Assembly (NCBI RefSeq): GCF_027887165.1
Contig: NC_077227.1
Span: 61,400,900 to 61,464,899, forward strand
Reading direction: 5' to 3'
Length of the DNA: 64,000 nucleotides
From: Monodelphis domestica
Lineage: Eukaryota; Chordata; Mammalia; Didelphimorphia; Didelphidae
Shown: one piece after another, positions 33,176 to 44,310 of the stretch
Layout of the letters: each line of letters begins with the position of its first letter
How positions within the stretch are numbered: position 1 is the stretch's first letter
Notes under the pieces: generated by a model
What the model was told of the DNA's origin: nothing
Databases searched by the model: none
The model's input: only the letters and a program-made list of their open reading frames with translations
Position numbers and translations under genes: made by a program

Positions 33176-33629
33176 TGTCAAGGTTGAAACAAGGAGAAGA
33201 TAAAGGTAGGCTAGAAAGATTTGAAGCAACAGAGAAGACCCAGCTGAGGCTAATGAACATAAATTTGTAGTAGATGAAGTCAGCTCAGTTTCATGATTTT
33301 CTCCAGCCATCCTCAGTAGCCCTAGAGTGAGATCAGAGAAACCAGATGGTAGAGTAACTTGGGTATGAAATCTTATAAGTCAGGAAAATGAAGAATCAAG
33401 ACAGCAAAGTCTTGTAGAAAGACTCATCATGGTGAACCCCCCAAGGTTTCCCACAGGCCAAGCTAAAATGCCCACTAGAATACCCCACCTCTTAGGAAAG
33501 AGTCCTCTCAGTGGAAAATGTGGAAAGGTTTCCTTGGGAGTTCAAGGATTCTTTCAACTTGGAGCTGGACTGGATTCCCAAAGGACTGTCCAGTTCTAAC
33601 AAGGAAAAAGGGCAACTAAATGATAAAGG

Positions 33630-33880
33630 GCAAAATAGATAGAATACCAGCATGGAATCAGGAAGACTCATCTTCCTGAGTTCAAATACTTATTGGCTGT
33701 GTGACCCCAAGCAAGTCACTTAATCCTGTTTGCCTCAGTTTCTTCATCTCTAAAATGACCTGGAAAAGAAAATGGCAAACCACTCCAGTATCTGTACCAA
33801 GAAAACCCCAAATGGGGTCATGAAAAATCAGACATGACAAATCCAACTGAACAGTGACAAATACATCAATGTGGCCATTT
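33630..33880 (+). mobile_element. SINE with RTE-type tail
   Basis: SINE head and middle (gagttcaaatacttattggc, gtgaccccaagcaagtcact) joined to an RTE-like 3' end (gaaaatggcaaaccactcca, aaatggggtcatgaaaaatc, ccaactgaacagtgac). The tail suggests mobilisation by an RTE LINE rather than L1. Confidence 0.8.
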
Positions 33881-34539
33881 GAGAGTTCAAGATAAGCCTC
33901 ATCTCTCAAAAGAAAATTTAAAAACTCTGAGTAAGTTAATTCTGGGCATCAGGGAAAAGATGGAATATGTGTACTGGGGATGGGGGGAAGGGGAGAAGGG
34001 AGACCAGGTGAATGCTCTGGGAAAATCATACCAGTGGGGAGAGCCATATAAGAAAGAAAGAAAGAAAACAATGGGGGAAAATCCACTATTACATCTGTCC
34101 CTACTACAGTATACACAGGCAAAATTCCAAGGACACTATTCTTCACAATTCCAAAGTCTGTGAGAAGAACCATCTACTTTTAATTCCCTCAATGAAGTTT
34201 GCTGAATAGAAGCTTCCAACTGAAAAATAATCATCTCTTCTATGAAGGGCCCCAGGGCAGCTCTGAATGCCCATTTGCGGATATGGTCAGCAGTTGACCA
34301 GGGATCTCCAGATCTTGAAGAGATTCAAAGCCAGACTGAAGCCAAGGCAACTATTGCCCCCTCTTCCCCAATGCCTCCCTACATCCTTCAGGTCTACTAT
34401 CATTGTTGCTTTATGAATTAGATCTGTCTTCACCTTATAGTGAAAGATGGTGGGAGACTGGTCCAAGCACCCTCCTTCTTAGCCTAAACTCAGCAAAGAA
34501 CAGCCAAAGTCTCAGTCCCATTTCTCAGTCTCCTGGAGA

Positions 34540-34726
34540 CTTTTTTTAGACACTTACACTCTCTTAATAACAACTTTAAGGCAGAAGGTCAAGGGCTAGG
34601 CAAACAGGGGTTAAGTGATTTGCCTAGGGTCACACAGCTAGGAAGTGTCTGAGGCCAAATTTGAACCCAAGTGCTTTCAACTCCAGGACTGGCACTCTAT
34701 CCACTGCACCACCGAGCTGCCCCCTC
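34540..34726 (-). mobile_element. SINE-A copy (minus), diverged 3' part
   Basis: caggggttaagtgatttgcc, gtcacacagctaggaagtgt, ccactgcaccaccgagctgc. Confidence 0.85.
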
Positions 34727-35145
34727 CTCTTGTGGACTTTTTGTCTACACATCTTCCCTCCTCCCCCTCTATCTCTAGCATGAAAGAAAAACTAGATGCA
34801 TCCCTTCTGCAGCCTTCTTTACAAAGAATGGCTCCCAAATGCTCCCTTGAGGGCCTGAAACCACACTCCCAAGTGATAGCTCACAACACACACATACACA
34901 CCCAGCCTTGTCTTTTTACTCTCTCCCTACTCAGTTCCAAAGCATCCAAAGCCCTCACAGGGCCGTATCTCTAAGAAGAGCTGGTGGAGTTTTTGTCTGG
35001 TTGTGTTTTACAACTTCTCTTCTCCACCCCTCTCCCCATCTCCCATTCAGTATGCACTGGGAAGTCAGCCTCCTGTATTGTACAGTCTTTCCTATCCAAT
35101 TGTATATGTGTGTTTCCTGAAACTAGAGTTGACCTCCTGTACTTC
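34727..35145. other. Unique pyrimidine-rich sequence
   Basis: No gene or repeat recognised. Confidence 0.4.
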
Positions 35146-35159
35146 TTTTTCTTTCTTTC

Positions 35160-35231
<72 letters not shown>

Positions 35232-35408
35232 TTCCTTCCTTCCTTCCTTTCTTCCTTCCTTCCTTCCTTCTTTTTTCTTTATTTCCTTTGTTTTCTTCCT
35301 TTCTTTCCTTCTTTCTCTGTTTTCTCTTTTCTTTCCTTCTTTCTTTTTCTTTGTTTTCTTTTTCTTTCCTTCTTTCTTTTTCTTTGTTTTCTTCTTTCTT
35401 TCTGTTTC
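35146..35408 (+). repeat. CTTT / CCTT array
   Basis: (CTTT)n then (CCTT)n then degenerate T/C sequence. It ends directly at the T-rich tail of the minus SINE that follows, so it is an expanded SINE A-tail seen from the other strand. Confidence 0.95.
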
Positions 35409-35607
35409 TTTTTTTTATCCTTACTTTCTATATGAGAATCAATACTAAGTATCAACTCCAAGGCAGAAGATCAGTAAAGACCAGGTAATTGGGATTAATT
35501 GACTTGCCTAGGATCACACAGCTAGGAAGTGTCTGAGGTCAAATTTGAACTTGGGACCTCCCATCTCCAGGCCTGACTCTCTATTCACTGAGCTACCTAG
35601 CCCCTGG
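35409..35607 (-). mobile_element. SINE-A copy (minus), tail expanded
   Basis: atccttactttctatatgag, gggattaattgacttgccta, cactgagctacctagcccc. A diverged flanking pair (ctcctgtacttctttttc near 35132 and cccctggactttttttttt near 35603) brackets the SINE plus the array. Confidence 0.88.
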
Positions 35608-35905
35608 ACTTTTTTTTTTCCTTAAAGGGAAGCCCAGAAAGGAGGTAAAAGTCATTTTGGTAGCCAATGCCACACCATCCATCACTGGGATATACTAGAA
35701 ATGAAGATATTTCCCAAGATGATTAGCCCTGACCTGGTTCATCCTGGCCCTGAGCCTGTTGGTGAATATTTATTCTGTTTGGAGGAAAAGGAAGGAATTA
35801 TTGAAATCCTAGGTGCTGAAGAAACCTTGTTTTACACAGATAATTGTTTTATTTCACTCTGAACTATAAAACCTAACTGAACATCTGGGATAGCAGCAGC
35901 CTTTA
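35608..35905. other. Unique sequence
   Basis: No repeat recognised from 35640 to 35900. Confidence 0.4.
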
Positions 35906-35909
35906 GATT

Positions 35910-36070
35910 TGTACAATTTAATTCAATGAACATATATTGAACACCTACTGTGTGCTTGACATAGGGCTAAGAACTGAGACTACAAAGGCAAATGAAACAG
36001 TCCTTTTCCTTGAGCTGCAATACTCTATATGCATAAGGAAAACCAAAAAATATACAATGTGTATATCATA
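35910..36070 (+). repeat. Ancient repeat
   Basis: tgaacacctactgtgtgctt, gactacaaaggcaaatgaaa, then A/T-rich end. Confidence 0.55.
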
Positions 36071-36104
36071 TAAACCAATATAAGTACATGTGATAAGTGT
36101 AAAG

Positions 36105-36510
36105 AAGCTGTCGATTCAAATTCAGTCTTATTCACTAAGTGGCTATGTGATTATATCTCATGCTATATCTCAGTTTTCTTCACCTATAAAAGGAGGATAA
36201 TAATATTTCCAAGTTCATGAAAATCAAATGAGATATATGTAAAGTGAACTTTAAAGCTCTATATAAGGGGCAGCTAGATAGCTCAGAGGGTACAAAGCCA
36301 GCCTGGGTTCAGGTGTCATCTCAGATACTTCCTGGCTGTGTGACCCTGGGCAAGTTACCTAACCCCAATTGTCTAGCCCTTACCTCTTTTCTGCCTTGGC
36401 ATGAATACATAGTTTTAATTCTAAGTTGGAAAATAAAGGCTTTTAAAAATAAAATATAAATGTTTTTTACAAGTTCTATATAAATGTTAGCTATTGTAAG
36501 GAGGGAAGCA
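36105..36510 (+). mobile_element. CORE-SINE split by SINE-A
   Basis: Left part 36110-36266 (ctatgtgattatatctcatg, aaatcaaatgagatatatgt), right part 36472-36500 (agttctatataaatgttagc). Confidence 0.7.
36255..36483 (+). mobile_element. SINE-A copy inside CORE-SINE
   Basis: Body 36267-36471 (gcagctagatagctcagagg ... aataaaggctttt). Flanks agctctatataa (36255-36266) and agttctatataa (36472-36483), 11 of 12 matching. Confidence 0.92.
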
Positions 36511-37135
36511 GGTAGGTATAACGCAAACAAGATGCTCTCAGAAATTTTCATAAGGGGGAAAAATTAAGGGAGGGGATGAGGAATCAGGAAAGGCATCACG
36601 AATGAGGAGGGGAATGGGCTAATGTATGAAGAGAGAGAAGACTTGGAAAAGGGAAAGAGGAAGAAGGAACAGGAGAAAGCTTGAGTGAATAAACAGTGAG
36701 GCAGAAGATGGTTGGCTTTGCCGCTTCCCATCTATGTGACCCTGAGCAAGCACCTGCCTGGATCTCAGGAAAATGAGGAAACTGGACTAAATGATTTCTG
36801 GGGTCTCTGCCAGCTTGAAATTTAGACGGTTGGCTATTTGGACCCTATGGTCAGAGCATGATGCTGGGGACCAGGGATACCGAGACACATACACACACAC
36901 CCTGACCTAAAAGAGCTCACATCCTCCTGGGAGATACAACAGATACAGATAAACAAAATCTATACAAAGTAATTTCAAGAGGGGAAGAAGGACAACAACT
37001 TTGTTACTGAAATATCCATTTTTATCTTTCTGGATATTCCTTCTACTAATCAAGACTACATGTAATTTGCTGAAGCTCATGATATCCATCCCCTAGTGGC
37101 CAGCCTTTGGGGGAGTGATCCTCTCCCAACATAAT
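36511..37135. repeat. Composite repeat unit, copy 2
   Basis: 36715-37130 repeats the blocks of 18430-18890 in the same order: MIR-like part, gggataccgagacacatac, caaagtaatttcaagagggg, catcccctagtggccagcct. Extra diverged repeat sequence lies at 36560-36700. Confidence 0.55.
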
Positions 37136-37244
37136 TGTATGAACTAAGAGGATTCACTTTATTTCTCATGCCTCAGTTGTCTTGTTTTGTAAAAATGAGG
37201 ATATTGGAAGAATATCATATCTGTCTGAAGACAGACTGCTTGAC

Positions 37245-37325
37245 AAAATCATGGAATCGTAGATTCTCTGGTCTGGAAGGGACCTCTAATCTGACCCATA
37301 TCCGAGCAAGGACCACCTTCTACCA
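37245..37325 (+). mobile_element. L3/CR1-like fragment
   Basis: tggaatcgtagattctctgg followed by tctggaagggacctctaatc. Confidence 0.5.
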
Positions 37326-37364
37326 TAGCCTTTGATGTAACAGCTATTGTCTTCTATAGCATCC

Positions 37365-37695
37365 ACCGTGTGTTCTAAGTACCTTACAATTATTACCTCA
37401 TTTGATCCTCATAACCTCCCTGAGAAGTAGGTGCTATTATTATATCTATTTTATAGAACTGAGGCAAAGGTTAAGTGACTTGCCTAGGGTGTACAGCTAA
37501 TAAGTATCTGAATCTGGATTTGAACTCAGACCGTCTCAACTCCAGGTTAGGCACTTTATATACTATACCACCTAGCTCCTGGGATTTGGAATCTGCATTC
37601 AAATCCCACTCTACCACTGGTCACCTGAGTGACACTAGGAAAGTTATTTATCCTTTTTGGGTATCAGTCTCTTCACCTATGATTCTTTGACCCCT
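37365..37695. repeat. CORE-SINE (minus) then MIR (plus)
   Basis: 37370-37575: gatcctcataacctccctga, aagtgacttgcctagggtgt, ccacctagctcc. 37578-37690: cattcaaatcccactctacc, cagtctcttcacctatga. Confidence 0.65.
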
Positions 37696-37812
37696 CAAGA
37701 CGGCACTTTCCACTTGGGGGTGGTTCTAGTTGTTAGAAAGAATATCTTTGTATCGAAACCTCCTCCCTATAATTCGTCCTGTCGTGGACAAAAGGATACC
37801 TAGATGTAAAGA

Positions 37813-37885
37813 ATACAGGGTTTCCCAAAAGTCTTGGGGCAATTTTAGGCTATTAAAGCTTAAATTAAAATTTTGCGGCACTCTA
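37813..37885 (+). mobile_element. Mariner-like terminal fragment
   Basis: tacagggtttcccaaaagtc follows the target dinucleotide TA and resembles a mariner-type terminus. The other end is not found. Confidence 0.4.
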
Positions 37886-38193
37886 TATTGGCTGCATCCT
37901 TCTTTATGATAATGATTTGTAACTATATCAGTGACATGGGGAATCACTGACAACAGCTTGTTTATCATTTTAGAAGAACAATATGAGTTTTTTAGGTAGA
38001 TATTCTTTTCTAAGAAAAAAATTTTTGTTGATGTCTTTGCTCTTATATCACCTTTCTTCCCAAATAATTTTCCCCTAGAAATTCTAAGAGGCTGGATCCT
38101 GAGTGACTTTTCCCAGAAGCAGCAGCCATGAAGAGACATGATAATTCTGAATCCTGTTGGAACCTCTTCAGTGAATGGTCAAGAAACTCCCTC
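37886..38193. other. Unassigned sequence
   Basis: A 137-codon minus frame (37726-38139) spans it and the mariner-like end; no known domain. Confidence 0.3.
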
Positions 38194-38418
38194 ACCACCT
38201 CCCATTTTTATTTTGTTTTTTATTTTAATTTTTTTGAACCTTTACCTTCTTAGAATCAATATTATCTATTGGCTCCTAGGCAGAAGAGTGGTAAGGGTTA
38301 GGCAATTCGGGTTAAGTGACTTGCCCAGGGTTACACATCTAGAAAATGTCTGAGGCTGGATTTGAATCTAGGACCCCCAAGAGTCACCCAGCTGCCCCCT
38401 ACCACCTCCCATTTTTAT
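38194..38418 (-). mobile_element. SINE-A copy (minus), 18-bp duplication
   Basis: Body 38212-38400. Perfect duplication accacctcccatttttat at 38194-38211 and 38401-38418. Confidence 0.96.
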
Positions 38419-38469
38419 ACTGATCCACTCTATACTCTTCAAAAAAATTATTTATTTAAAAAGTAAAAA

Positions 38470-38600
38470 AAAAATAGGTTTCAAGTGATAATATTTGTAC
38501 AATCCAGTGGAATTGCTTATTGGCTCTGGGAGGGGTGAGGGAAAGAAAATGAATCATGGAAACATGGAAACACATTTTTAAAAAATAAAACAAAATTCTT
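38470..38600 (+). mobile_element. L1 3'-end fragment
   Basis: tacaatccagtggaattgct, ggctctgggaggggtgaggg, then an A-rich tail. Confidence 0.8.
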
Positions 38601-38627
38601 TCTCATTCTTGATATAATTTGAACTTT

Positions 38628-38961
38628 AGAATGATACAGTGAGATTCAGAGGAAGAACTGTGGAAGTAGAAACACAGAAGAAAAACAACTGCCTGATCAC
38701 ATGGGTCGATGGGGATATGATTAGGGATGCAGCCTCTAAATGATCACCCTGGTGCAAATATCGATAATATGGAAATAGGTCTTGATCAATGATACACGTA
38801 AAACCCAGTGTAATTGTGTGTCAGCTACGGGAGGGAGAGGAGGGCAGGGGAGGGAAAGAATGTCAATCTTTTAACCATGGAAAAATATTCTAAATTAATT
38901 AAATAAAATTTTTCAAATTAAATTATTTTTAAAAAAATTTTTTAAAGAATGATCCAGTGAG
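38628..38961 (+). mobile_element. L1 3'-end insertion
   Basis: Body about 38644-38945 with ggaagaactgtggaagtaga and taggtcttgatcaatgatac. Flanks agaatgatacagtga and agaatgatccagtga (14 of 15). Confidence 0.9.
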
Positions 38962-39009
38962 GGGAGATGATCCAGAGGGGAAAAGACTTGTTTAAAATCA
39001 CACAGCAAG

Positions 39010-39240
39010 AAGTGGTAGCTAGGAGAAGCAATAGATAGAGCAATGGGTCTGTAGTCAAGAAGCAAGGTTCAAACCTGGCTTCAGTCACTAGCCATGTAAC
39101 CCTGGGTGAGTCCCTTAATGCTGTTTGCCTCAGTTTCCTCATCTGTAAAATGAGCTAGAGAAGAAAATGGCTGACCACTCTAGTTAAGAAATCCCTCAAA
39201 AGGGATCACAAAGAATAGGACACAACTGAGCAACAACACC
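39010..39240 (+). mobile_element. SINE with RTE-type tail
   Basis: gtaaccctgggtgagtccct, ctcatctgtaaaatgagcta, then agaaaatggctgaccactct, agggatcacaaagaatagga, ctgagcaacaacac. Confidence 0.8.
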
Positions 39241-39944
39241 CAGCAAGTCAGGGGCAGGGTCGGCATTCTAACCCAGCCTCCTGACTCATCTGCTCCATAC
39301 CGCCTCCCAAAGGAGAGGTTGGCCAAAGGTCAGCATCACCCATTCCTTTACCCAAACTTTGCAGGCAGAAAAAGGCTTCCTCTTCTGGCATCCCACAGCC
39401 AGGGAGCTCATGGATGGCAGCCAGAGTGGGGGAGGTGAGGCAGCAAAGGAGAGGAGGGGGAGAGGATTTGAAACAGTGACTCACCTGGCTCCCTTCAGGT
39501 GACTTCATCCATGTGGCTTGTCTGCACTTGAAGTGAGAGTCAGGCACCTCAAGGAGCTGTGGTTCTCGGGTCTAATTATTGTTTTCTGCCTTGTTTCCTG
39601 TTTGGGGGCTGGCAGGCCTCATCACCACCGGGATTTGCAGATAATAAGCAGTTAGCTCCAGCTTCTCCTTTAGGGAACTGGTTCCTTTCCAGGGAGTGGG
39701 GGAAGGGAGTTATGTTAAGCTCTAGGCTCTGGCAATGGTGGGTCTCTGGCCAGCTGGGTGGGCCGCTGCTCTTCTAAGGTCTTAGGGATGGGGAAGAGTC
39801 CCAGTAGGAATAGCTGATTGGAAATCTTGTTTCTAGTGTTCATGCTGGGGTCAGGATTTGTGCTTCAATCTCCCTCCACTTCAAGTTTTTTTGTCCCAGC
39901 TAAACATTTCTTAATTTTATTACATTTGCTCTATAGTCCCTCAT
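39241..39944. other. Unique sequence
   Basis: No repeats in 0.7 kb, fairly GC-rich. No gene recognised; frames at 39248-39547 and 39559-39777 have no match. A possible conserved non-coding stretch. Confidence 0.35.
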
Positions 39945-40270
39945 GCATAGAATAACAAAATTGGGAGACCTTTGAGATCCTCTCATAAGAGCTGTCCATT
40001 TTATGGATGTGGAAACTGAGGTCCAGGGAGAGAACTTCACTTGCCCAAGGCCACAAAGGTAGTAAATGGTACAGCCAGGATTAAAGACACCATTTTCTTG
40101 ATCTTTCTCAGCCAAAGATCTTCCTTCCACACCTCACTGCCTTTCAAAATATTGTACCCATTTCACAGGCATAAAAGTGGGGCTTAGAGGGATGGAAATA
40201 TTGTCCATGGTGACACAAAGCACAGATCTTGAATATAAAACTAGGACTTTGGATATCAAGTCCTGTTCCT
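39945..40270. repeat. MIR/MIR3-like fragments
   Basis: 40005-40080 (ggatgtggaaactgaggtcc, tgcccaaggccacaaaggta) and 40150-40260. Confidence 0.55.
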
Positions 40271-40394
40271 TCCATTTCGTGATGCTTTCCCTCTAGTGTC
40301 ACCTTTTTCTTTTTCTCCAGTCTATGTGACAAGCTGGTCCTAAGAATCTCTAGTATGGGTCATTGATCACAAAGGTACTGACTTAAGCAGAAAG

Positions 40395-40765
40395 GAAAAA
40401 AGCTCTGACCTTGTAACTGAAAGAGCCATGATCATATCATAAGCTCTGCCAGTTACTAGCTTCGTGACTGTGAGCAAGTCATCTAATCTCTCCTGAACCT
40501 GTCTCTCCACCTATAAAACAGGGATAATACCTGCCATACCTGCCTGGTTAGAGAGCTGGCCTTGGAGTCAAAAAGACATAGGTTCAACATTTGCCTCAGA
40601 CTTGGCCCAGGGCAAGTGACTTGACTCAGTTTCCTTATCTGTAAAATGGAGATACTAGTACTTTCCTCACAGGATCAAATGAGTTAATAATTGCAAAGAG
40701 CTTAGCAGAGTGTCTGACTTTTAGTAAGTGATATGTAAAGGTTAGCTATTATTATTGTTGCTGTT
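40395..40765 (+). repeat. MIR and CORE-SINE
   Basis: 40430-40535: ccagttactagcttcgtgac, ctgtctctccacctataaaa. 40545-40765: tggccttggagtcaaaaaga, ggcccagggcaagtgacttg, ccttatctgtaaaatggaga. Confidence 0.7.
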
Positions 40766-40887
40766 GTATTGCCTAACTTCTCTGAAACCCCAGGCAACTT
40801 TCTAGAACTATACACTCCTGAAAAGTTGATTATCTGCATTGGAGGAAGAAATTTCCATACTAAAAGTCCCCCCACCACCACACATGG

Positions 40888-41059
40888 TGAATAGGTCTCT
40901 CTATATATATTTTTATTTTAATTAATTAATTTATAATATTTTTCCATGTTTACATTATTCATGTTCTTTCCCTCACCTCCTCCCACCCCCCCTCAGGTAG
41001 CCAATGGTCAATTCCACTGGGTTTTACATACGTCATTGATCAAGACCTTGAATAGGTCT
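40888..41059 (-). mobile_element. L1 3'-end insertion (minus)
   Basis: Body 40899-41048 (aattaattaatttataatat, tgttctttccctcacctcct, ccactgggttttacatacgt). Duplication tgaataggtct at 40888-40898 and 41049-41059. Confidence 0.92.
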
Positions 41060-41119
41060 ATATTTAAAAATTTAAAAATGCAAAGGATACCAATTGTGCA
41101 CCAAAGGACTAATGAGACA

Positions 41120-41565
41120 CTAGGGAAATAGCCCATGTCCTCTATTGCCCTGGGAGACCTTAAGTGAGTCACTTAACCTCTTAGAGTTTTAAACAACTTA
41201 CTAAGGCTTTCAGTTGTAGAGAAGCTGCCCCCAGGGAGTTTCCTCATCTGGGAGATCCCTACAACAATTAAATCCAGTTAAGTCCCTAGTCATATCCTCA
41301 TTGCCTTATACATAGGCAGTACTTCATAGATGTTTCTTGAACTACATCTGTCTTTAGGGACCTCAACAGAAGTCTTGCCCTTCTCTTGTTCACAAATCAT
41401 ATATCCTCATCAGTTATTCAGCATTTATTAAACTCCTATTATGTGCCAGGCACTGTGCTAAGTGTTGGCATTACAGAGAGAAGCAAAAGATAGTCTCTGC
41501 CCTCAAGGAGATTCCAGTCTAATAGGGAAGATAACACACAAATAATTATGCATAAACAAAACATA
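41120..41565. repeat. MIR trace and ancient repeat
   Basis: 41160-41250 is MIR-like (taagtgagtcacttaacctc). 41405-41560 is the ancient repeat (ctattatgtgccaggcactg, ctgccctcaaggagattcca). Confidence 0.55.
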
Positions 41566-41624
41566 TGTCAAGCTATATTTATATCTAATCTGTATACACA
41601 CTGATATATGTATACGTGTGAATA

Positions 41625-41756
41625 TTAGAGAGAGATCTAGATAGATAGATGATAGATAGGTAGAGGGAAGATGGGGAGAGAAAGAGAGAGATGGATGGAT
41701 GGATGGATGGATGGATGGATGGATGGATGGATAGAAAGACAGAGATAGCAAGAAAG

Positions 41757-41796
<40 letters not shown>

Positions 41797-42026
41797 TATA
41801 GATAGATGAAGGGAGGGAGGAAGTGGGGAGAGACGATGGATGGATGGATGGATGGATGGATGGATGGATGGAGAGACATGTAGCAAGAAAGAGATAGATA
41901 AATAGATGATAGATGGAGGGAGGGAGGGAGGGGGAAAGAGAGACATGATGGACAGATGGATAGAGAGAGGTAGATAGGAGTGAGAGATGGATGGATGGGT
42001 GGGTGGATAGAGAGACAGACATAGCA

Positions 42027-42089
<63 letters not shown>

Positions 42090-42092
42090 AGG
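41625..42092 (+). repeat. GATA / GGAT / GA microsatellite cluster
   Basis: (GGAT)n at 41690-41732 and 41836-41872, (GATA)n at 41757-41797, GGAG units, then (GA)n at 42028-42086. Long minus frames rich in S, L, I, P here are artefacts. Confidence 0.97.
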
Positions 42093-42139
42093 TAGTTGGG
42101 TAGATAGGCAAGTATATACATATACATATGAATGTCAAG

Positions 42140-42350
42140 GTCACAACATATTGCAATGAAGAGAATGCTTGGCTTGGCATTATAGGACCTGAGTTCAAAT
42201 TCTAGCTTTGCCATCTATTACTACCTTGGTCATCTTAGACAAGTCAATTAACCTTGTTGGATCTCAGTTTCTCCATTTGTCAAGTGAGGGGATTGGACTA
42301 GTTGACCTCTAGTCATCTTCTAGAAAGTACCTTTTAGCCTAAATCTCTGA
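42140..42350 (+). mobile_element. CORE-SINE
   Basis: ggacctgagttcaaattcta, cagtttctccatttgtcaag, gattggactagttgacctct. Confidence 0.7.
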
Positions 42351-42489
42351 CCCTAAGAACTTTTAGTTCTTGGTGACTATTTTTCTCCTGTGTCAAATAA
42401 GGGAGTAAGAGTATAAAATTAGATACAACTAAAACCCTTTTTATCTCTGTAATTCTGATTTTTCCATTAGTGAAAAGATAAGGAGGACA

Positions 42490-42660
42490 GAAACCTGGCC
42501 TCAGGGAGTCTAGAAGACCTAGGTTCAAGTTCCACATAGTAGAACTCACAGGGTAGCTAGATGATGGTGGTGGTGGTGGTGGTGGTGGTGGTGGTGGTGG
42601 TGGTGGTGGTGGTGATGGGCAAATCCCAACCTCTCAGTGACACTGGGTAACTCTCTAAGA
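42490..42660 (+). repeat. (GGT)n array in SINE-like context
   Basis: About 17 GGT units at 42566-42614, bracketed by diverged SINE phrases (acctaggttcaagttccac; cagtgacactgggtaactc). Confidence 0.85.
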
Positions 42661-42829
42661 CTTTAAATTGCAAACACCTCTGTTGAGCGAAATTAGAAAG
42701 GGAAGGTTAGAAAAGGGAAAGGAAGGGAAGGGGAGAGGAGGGAAAGGAGATAAGATGTATACATAATCTGTTATACAAAGTAACCAGAGCAGTAGTAGTT
42801 GAAGGGATGGGGAACATCCTCTTGTAGGA

Positions 42830-43035
42830 GATGGCATCTGAGCTGAAGGACACAGAGGTGTCTAGGAGCTGGACTGAAGAAGGGAGTACTTTTCAGGGAT
42901 GTAGGATGACCTGTGTAAAAATACAGGGATGGAAGATAGAGCATCATGGGTAATGAAGGCCAATTGGACTAGACTAAAGAATATATGAAGGGAGCAATGT
43001 ATAAGACAGGGGAGATGGATGGAAAGTGTCAAATG
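42830..43035 (+). repeat. Ancient medium-reiterated repeat
   Basis: ggagatggcatctgagctga, ttttcagggatgtaggatga; same unnamed family as 11.1-11.4 kb. Confidence 0.45.
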
Positions 43036-43059
43036 TCAATAGGGAAGGCAACTAAGGGG

Positions 43060-43275
43060 TGCCATAGTGCACAGAGCACTGAATCTGGAGACAGGAAAGC
43101 CTGAGTTCAAATCCAGCCTCAGACGCTTACTAGTTATGGGACCTCGAGCAAGTCAAGCCTGAGTCTCCTCAATTATAAAATGGGAATTATAATATCACTT
43201 ACCTCTCAAGGCTCTTGTGAGGATCAAATATTTATAAAGTGCTTAGCGTGGTGCTTGGCACATATTAGGAGTTTC
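43060..43275 (+). mobile_element. CORE-SINE
   Basis: gagttcaaatccagcctcag, gacctcgagcaagtcaagcc, cttgtgaggatcaaatattt, gcttggcacatattagg. Confidence 0.8.
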
Positions 43276-43792
43276 ATTTTTTTTTTAAGTTTAGGTTTCT
43301 ATTTGATAGAGGTAGAAGCTGATAGAGTCAATTGAGTTGGGGTACAGTGGTTAGACCTGTGCCTTAGGAATCTCTCTTTAGCAATCGTGTGGCACTTTTC
43401 CTCTTGCTCTTTACCCACATACACCCACAATGCCCAAACGGTTTCTCCTGGAGATATTTTTACTGGCTGGGAAGCCCTCAGTGGTGTAGACTCCGGCCAC
43501 AGTAGGCACTTTCCTGGAAAAAAGTAACAAAAAAGCCAAGGACTTGAACAGTCAGGATTCCTGAGGAACCCTGGAGGCCTTTTGCCATCCTTGGAGAGGC
43601 CCAGCTCCTGAGGAGAAAGAGATGGATTGCTCCTATCTGCATATGAATAGGATTTGTCCCAGAGCAATGAAAAGCAGGCAGGCTGATTTGTTTCCTCCCG
43701 AAAATCCCTCTCTGGGCCCTTCCCCTGGTAAAAGAAACAGAGGGCAACGCTTCAAAGGCAGCCTCTTTTGGGAAGCAGTCCAGCAAGAACGT
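43276..43792. other. Unique sequence
   Basis: No repeat or gene recognised. Frames that run through it continue into the CCT array and are not credible. Confidence 0.4.
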
Positions 43793-43888
43793 CCTCCTCC
43801 TCCTCCTCCTCCTCCTCCTCCTCCTCCTCCTCCTCCTCCTCCTCCTCCTCCTCCTCCTCCTCCTCCTCCTCCTCCTCCTCCTCCTCTC
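43793..43888 (+). repeat. (CCT)n array, about 31 units
   Basis: An almost perfect trinucleotide array. It produces a polyproline frame (plus) and a polyarginine frame (minus), both without a supported start or conserved flanks. Confidence 0.97.
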
Positions 43889-43959
43889 TCCGAGGCAGAC
43901 CCTCCATGATAGAGTTCCGAGGCTAAAATGCCCCTTGAATCTCAGGGCAGAATCAGAGA

Positions 43960-44310
43960 GGCTACAAATGTGCAGAAACATGTACGCATGTCTGTGTGGT
44001 GCACATGAAGCTAGTGCACATGTGTGTACACATGAGTGAGTTACATAGTGGTTGTGGGACTGCATATGTGAGACCGTGTGTGGAATGACCATGATAGGAT
44101 CTGTCTGTCTGTCTGTCCTGGCTGGGCATAGGTGACTCTTGAGTGATGGGGGATTGTGTGTGTGAGACCACGTGTGTTGTGGAACTATCATGTGTGTTCA
44201 ACCTTTACGATCCAAGGATACATGTGGAATTCACAGCCTTGTGACTGTGCGATCGTCCAGGTGTGTTTTCTGCATGTTATCTGTGAGACTATATCTGCGT
44301 GGTTTGAACA
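43960..44310 (+). repeat. Degenerate TG-rich region
   Basis: Irregular TGTGTG, ACATGTG and four CTGT units (44101-44117); looks like an old decayed TG satellite. Confidence 0.7.

Noticed and set aside
41503-42214. 231- and 209-codon minus frames
   Set aside because: Translation of GATA, GGAT and GA repeats.
43478-44191. 237-codon minus frame with polyarginine
   Set aside because: Driven by the CCT array; no conserved domain or start context, and flanks are unrelated.
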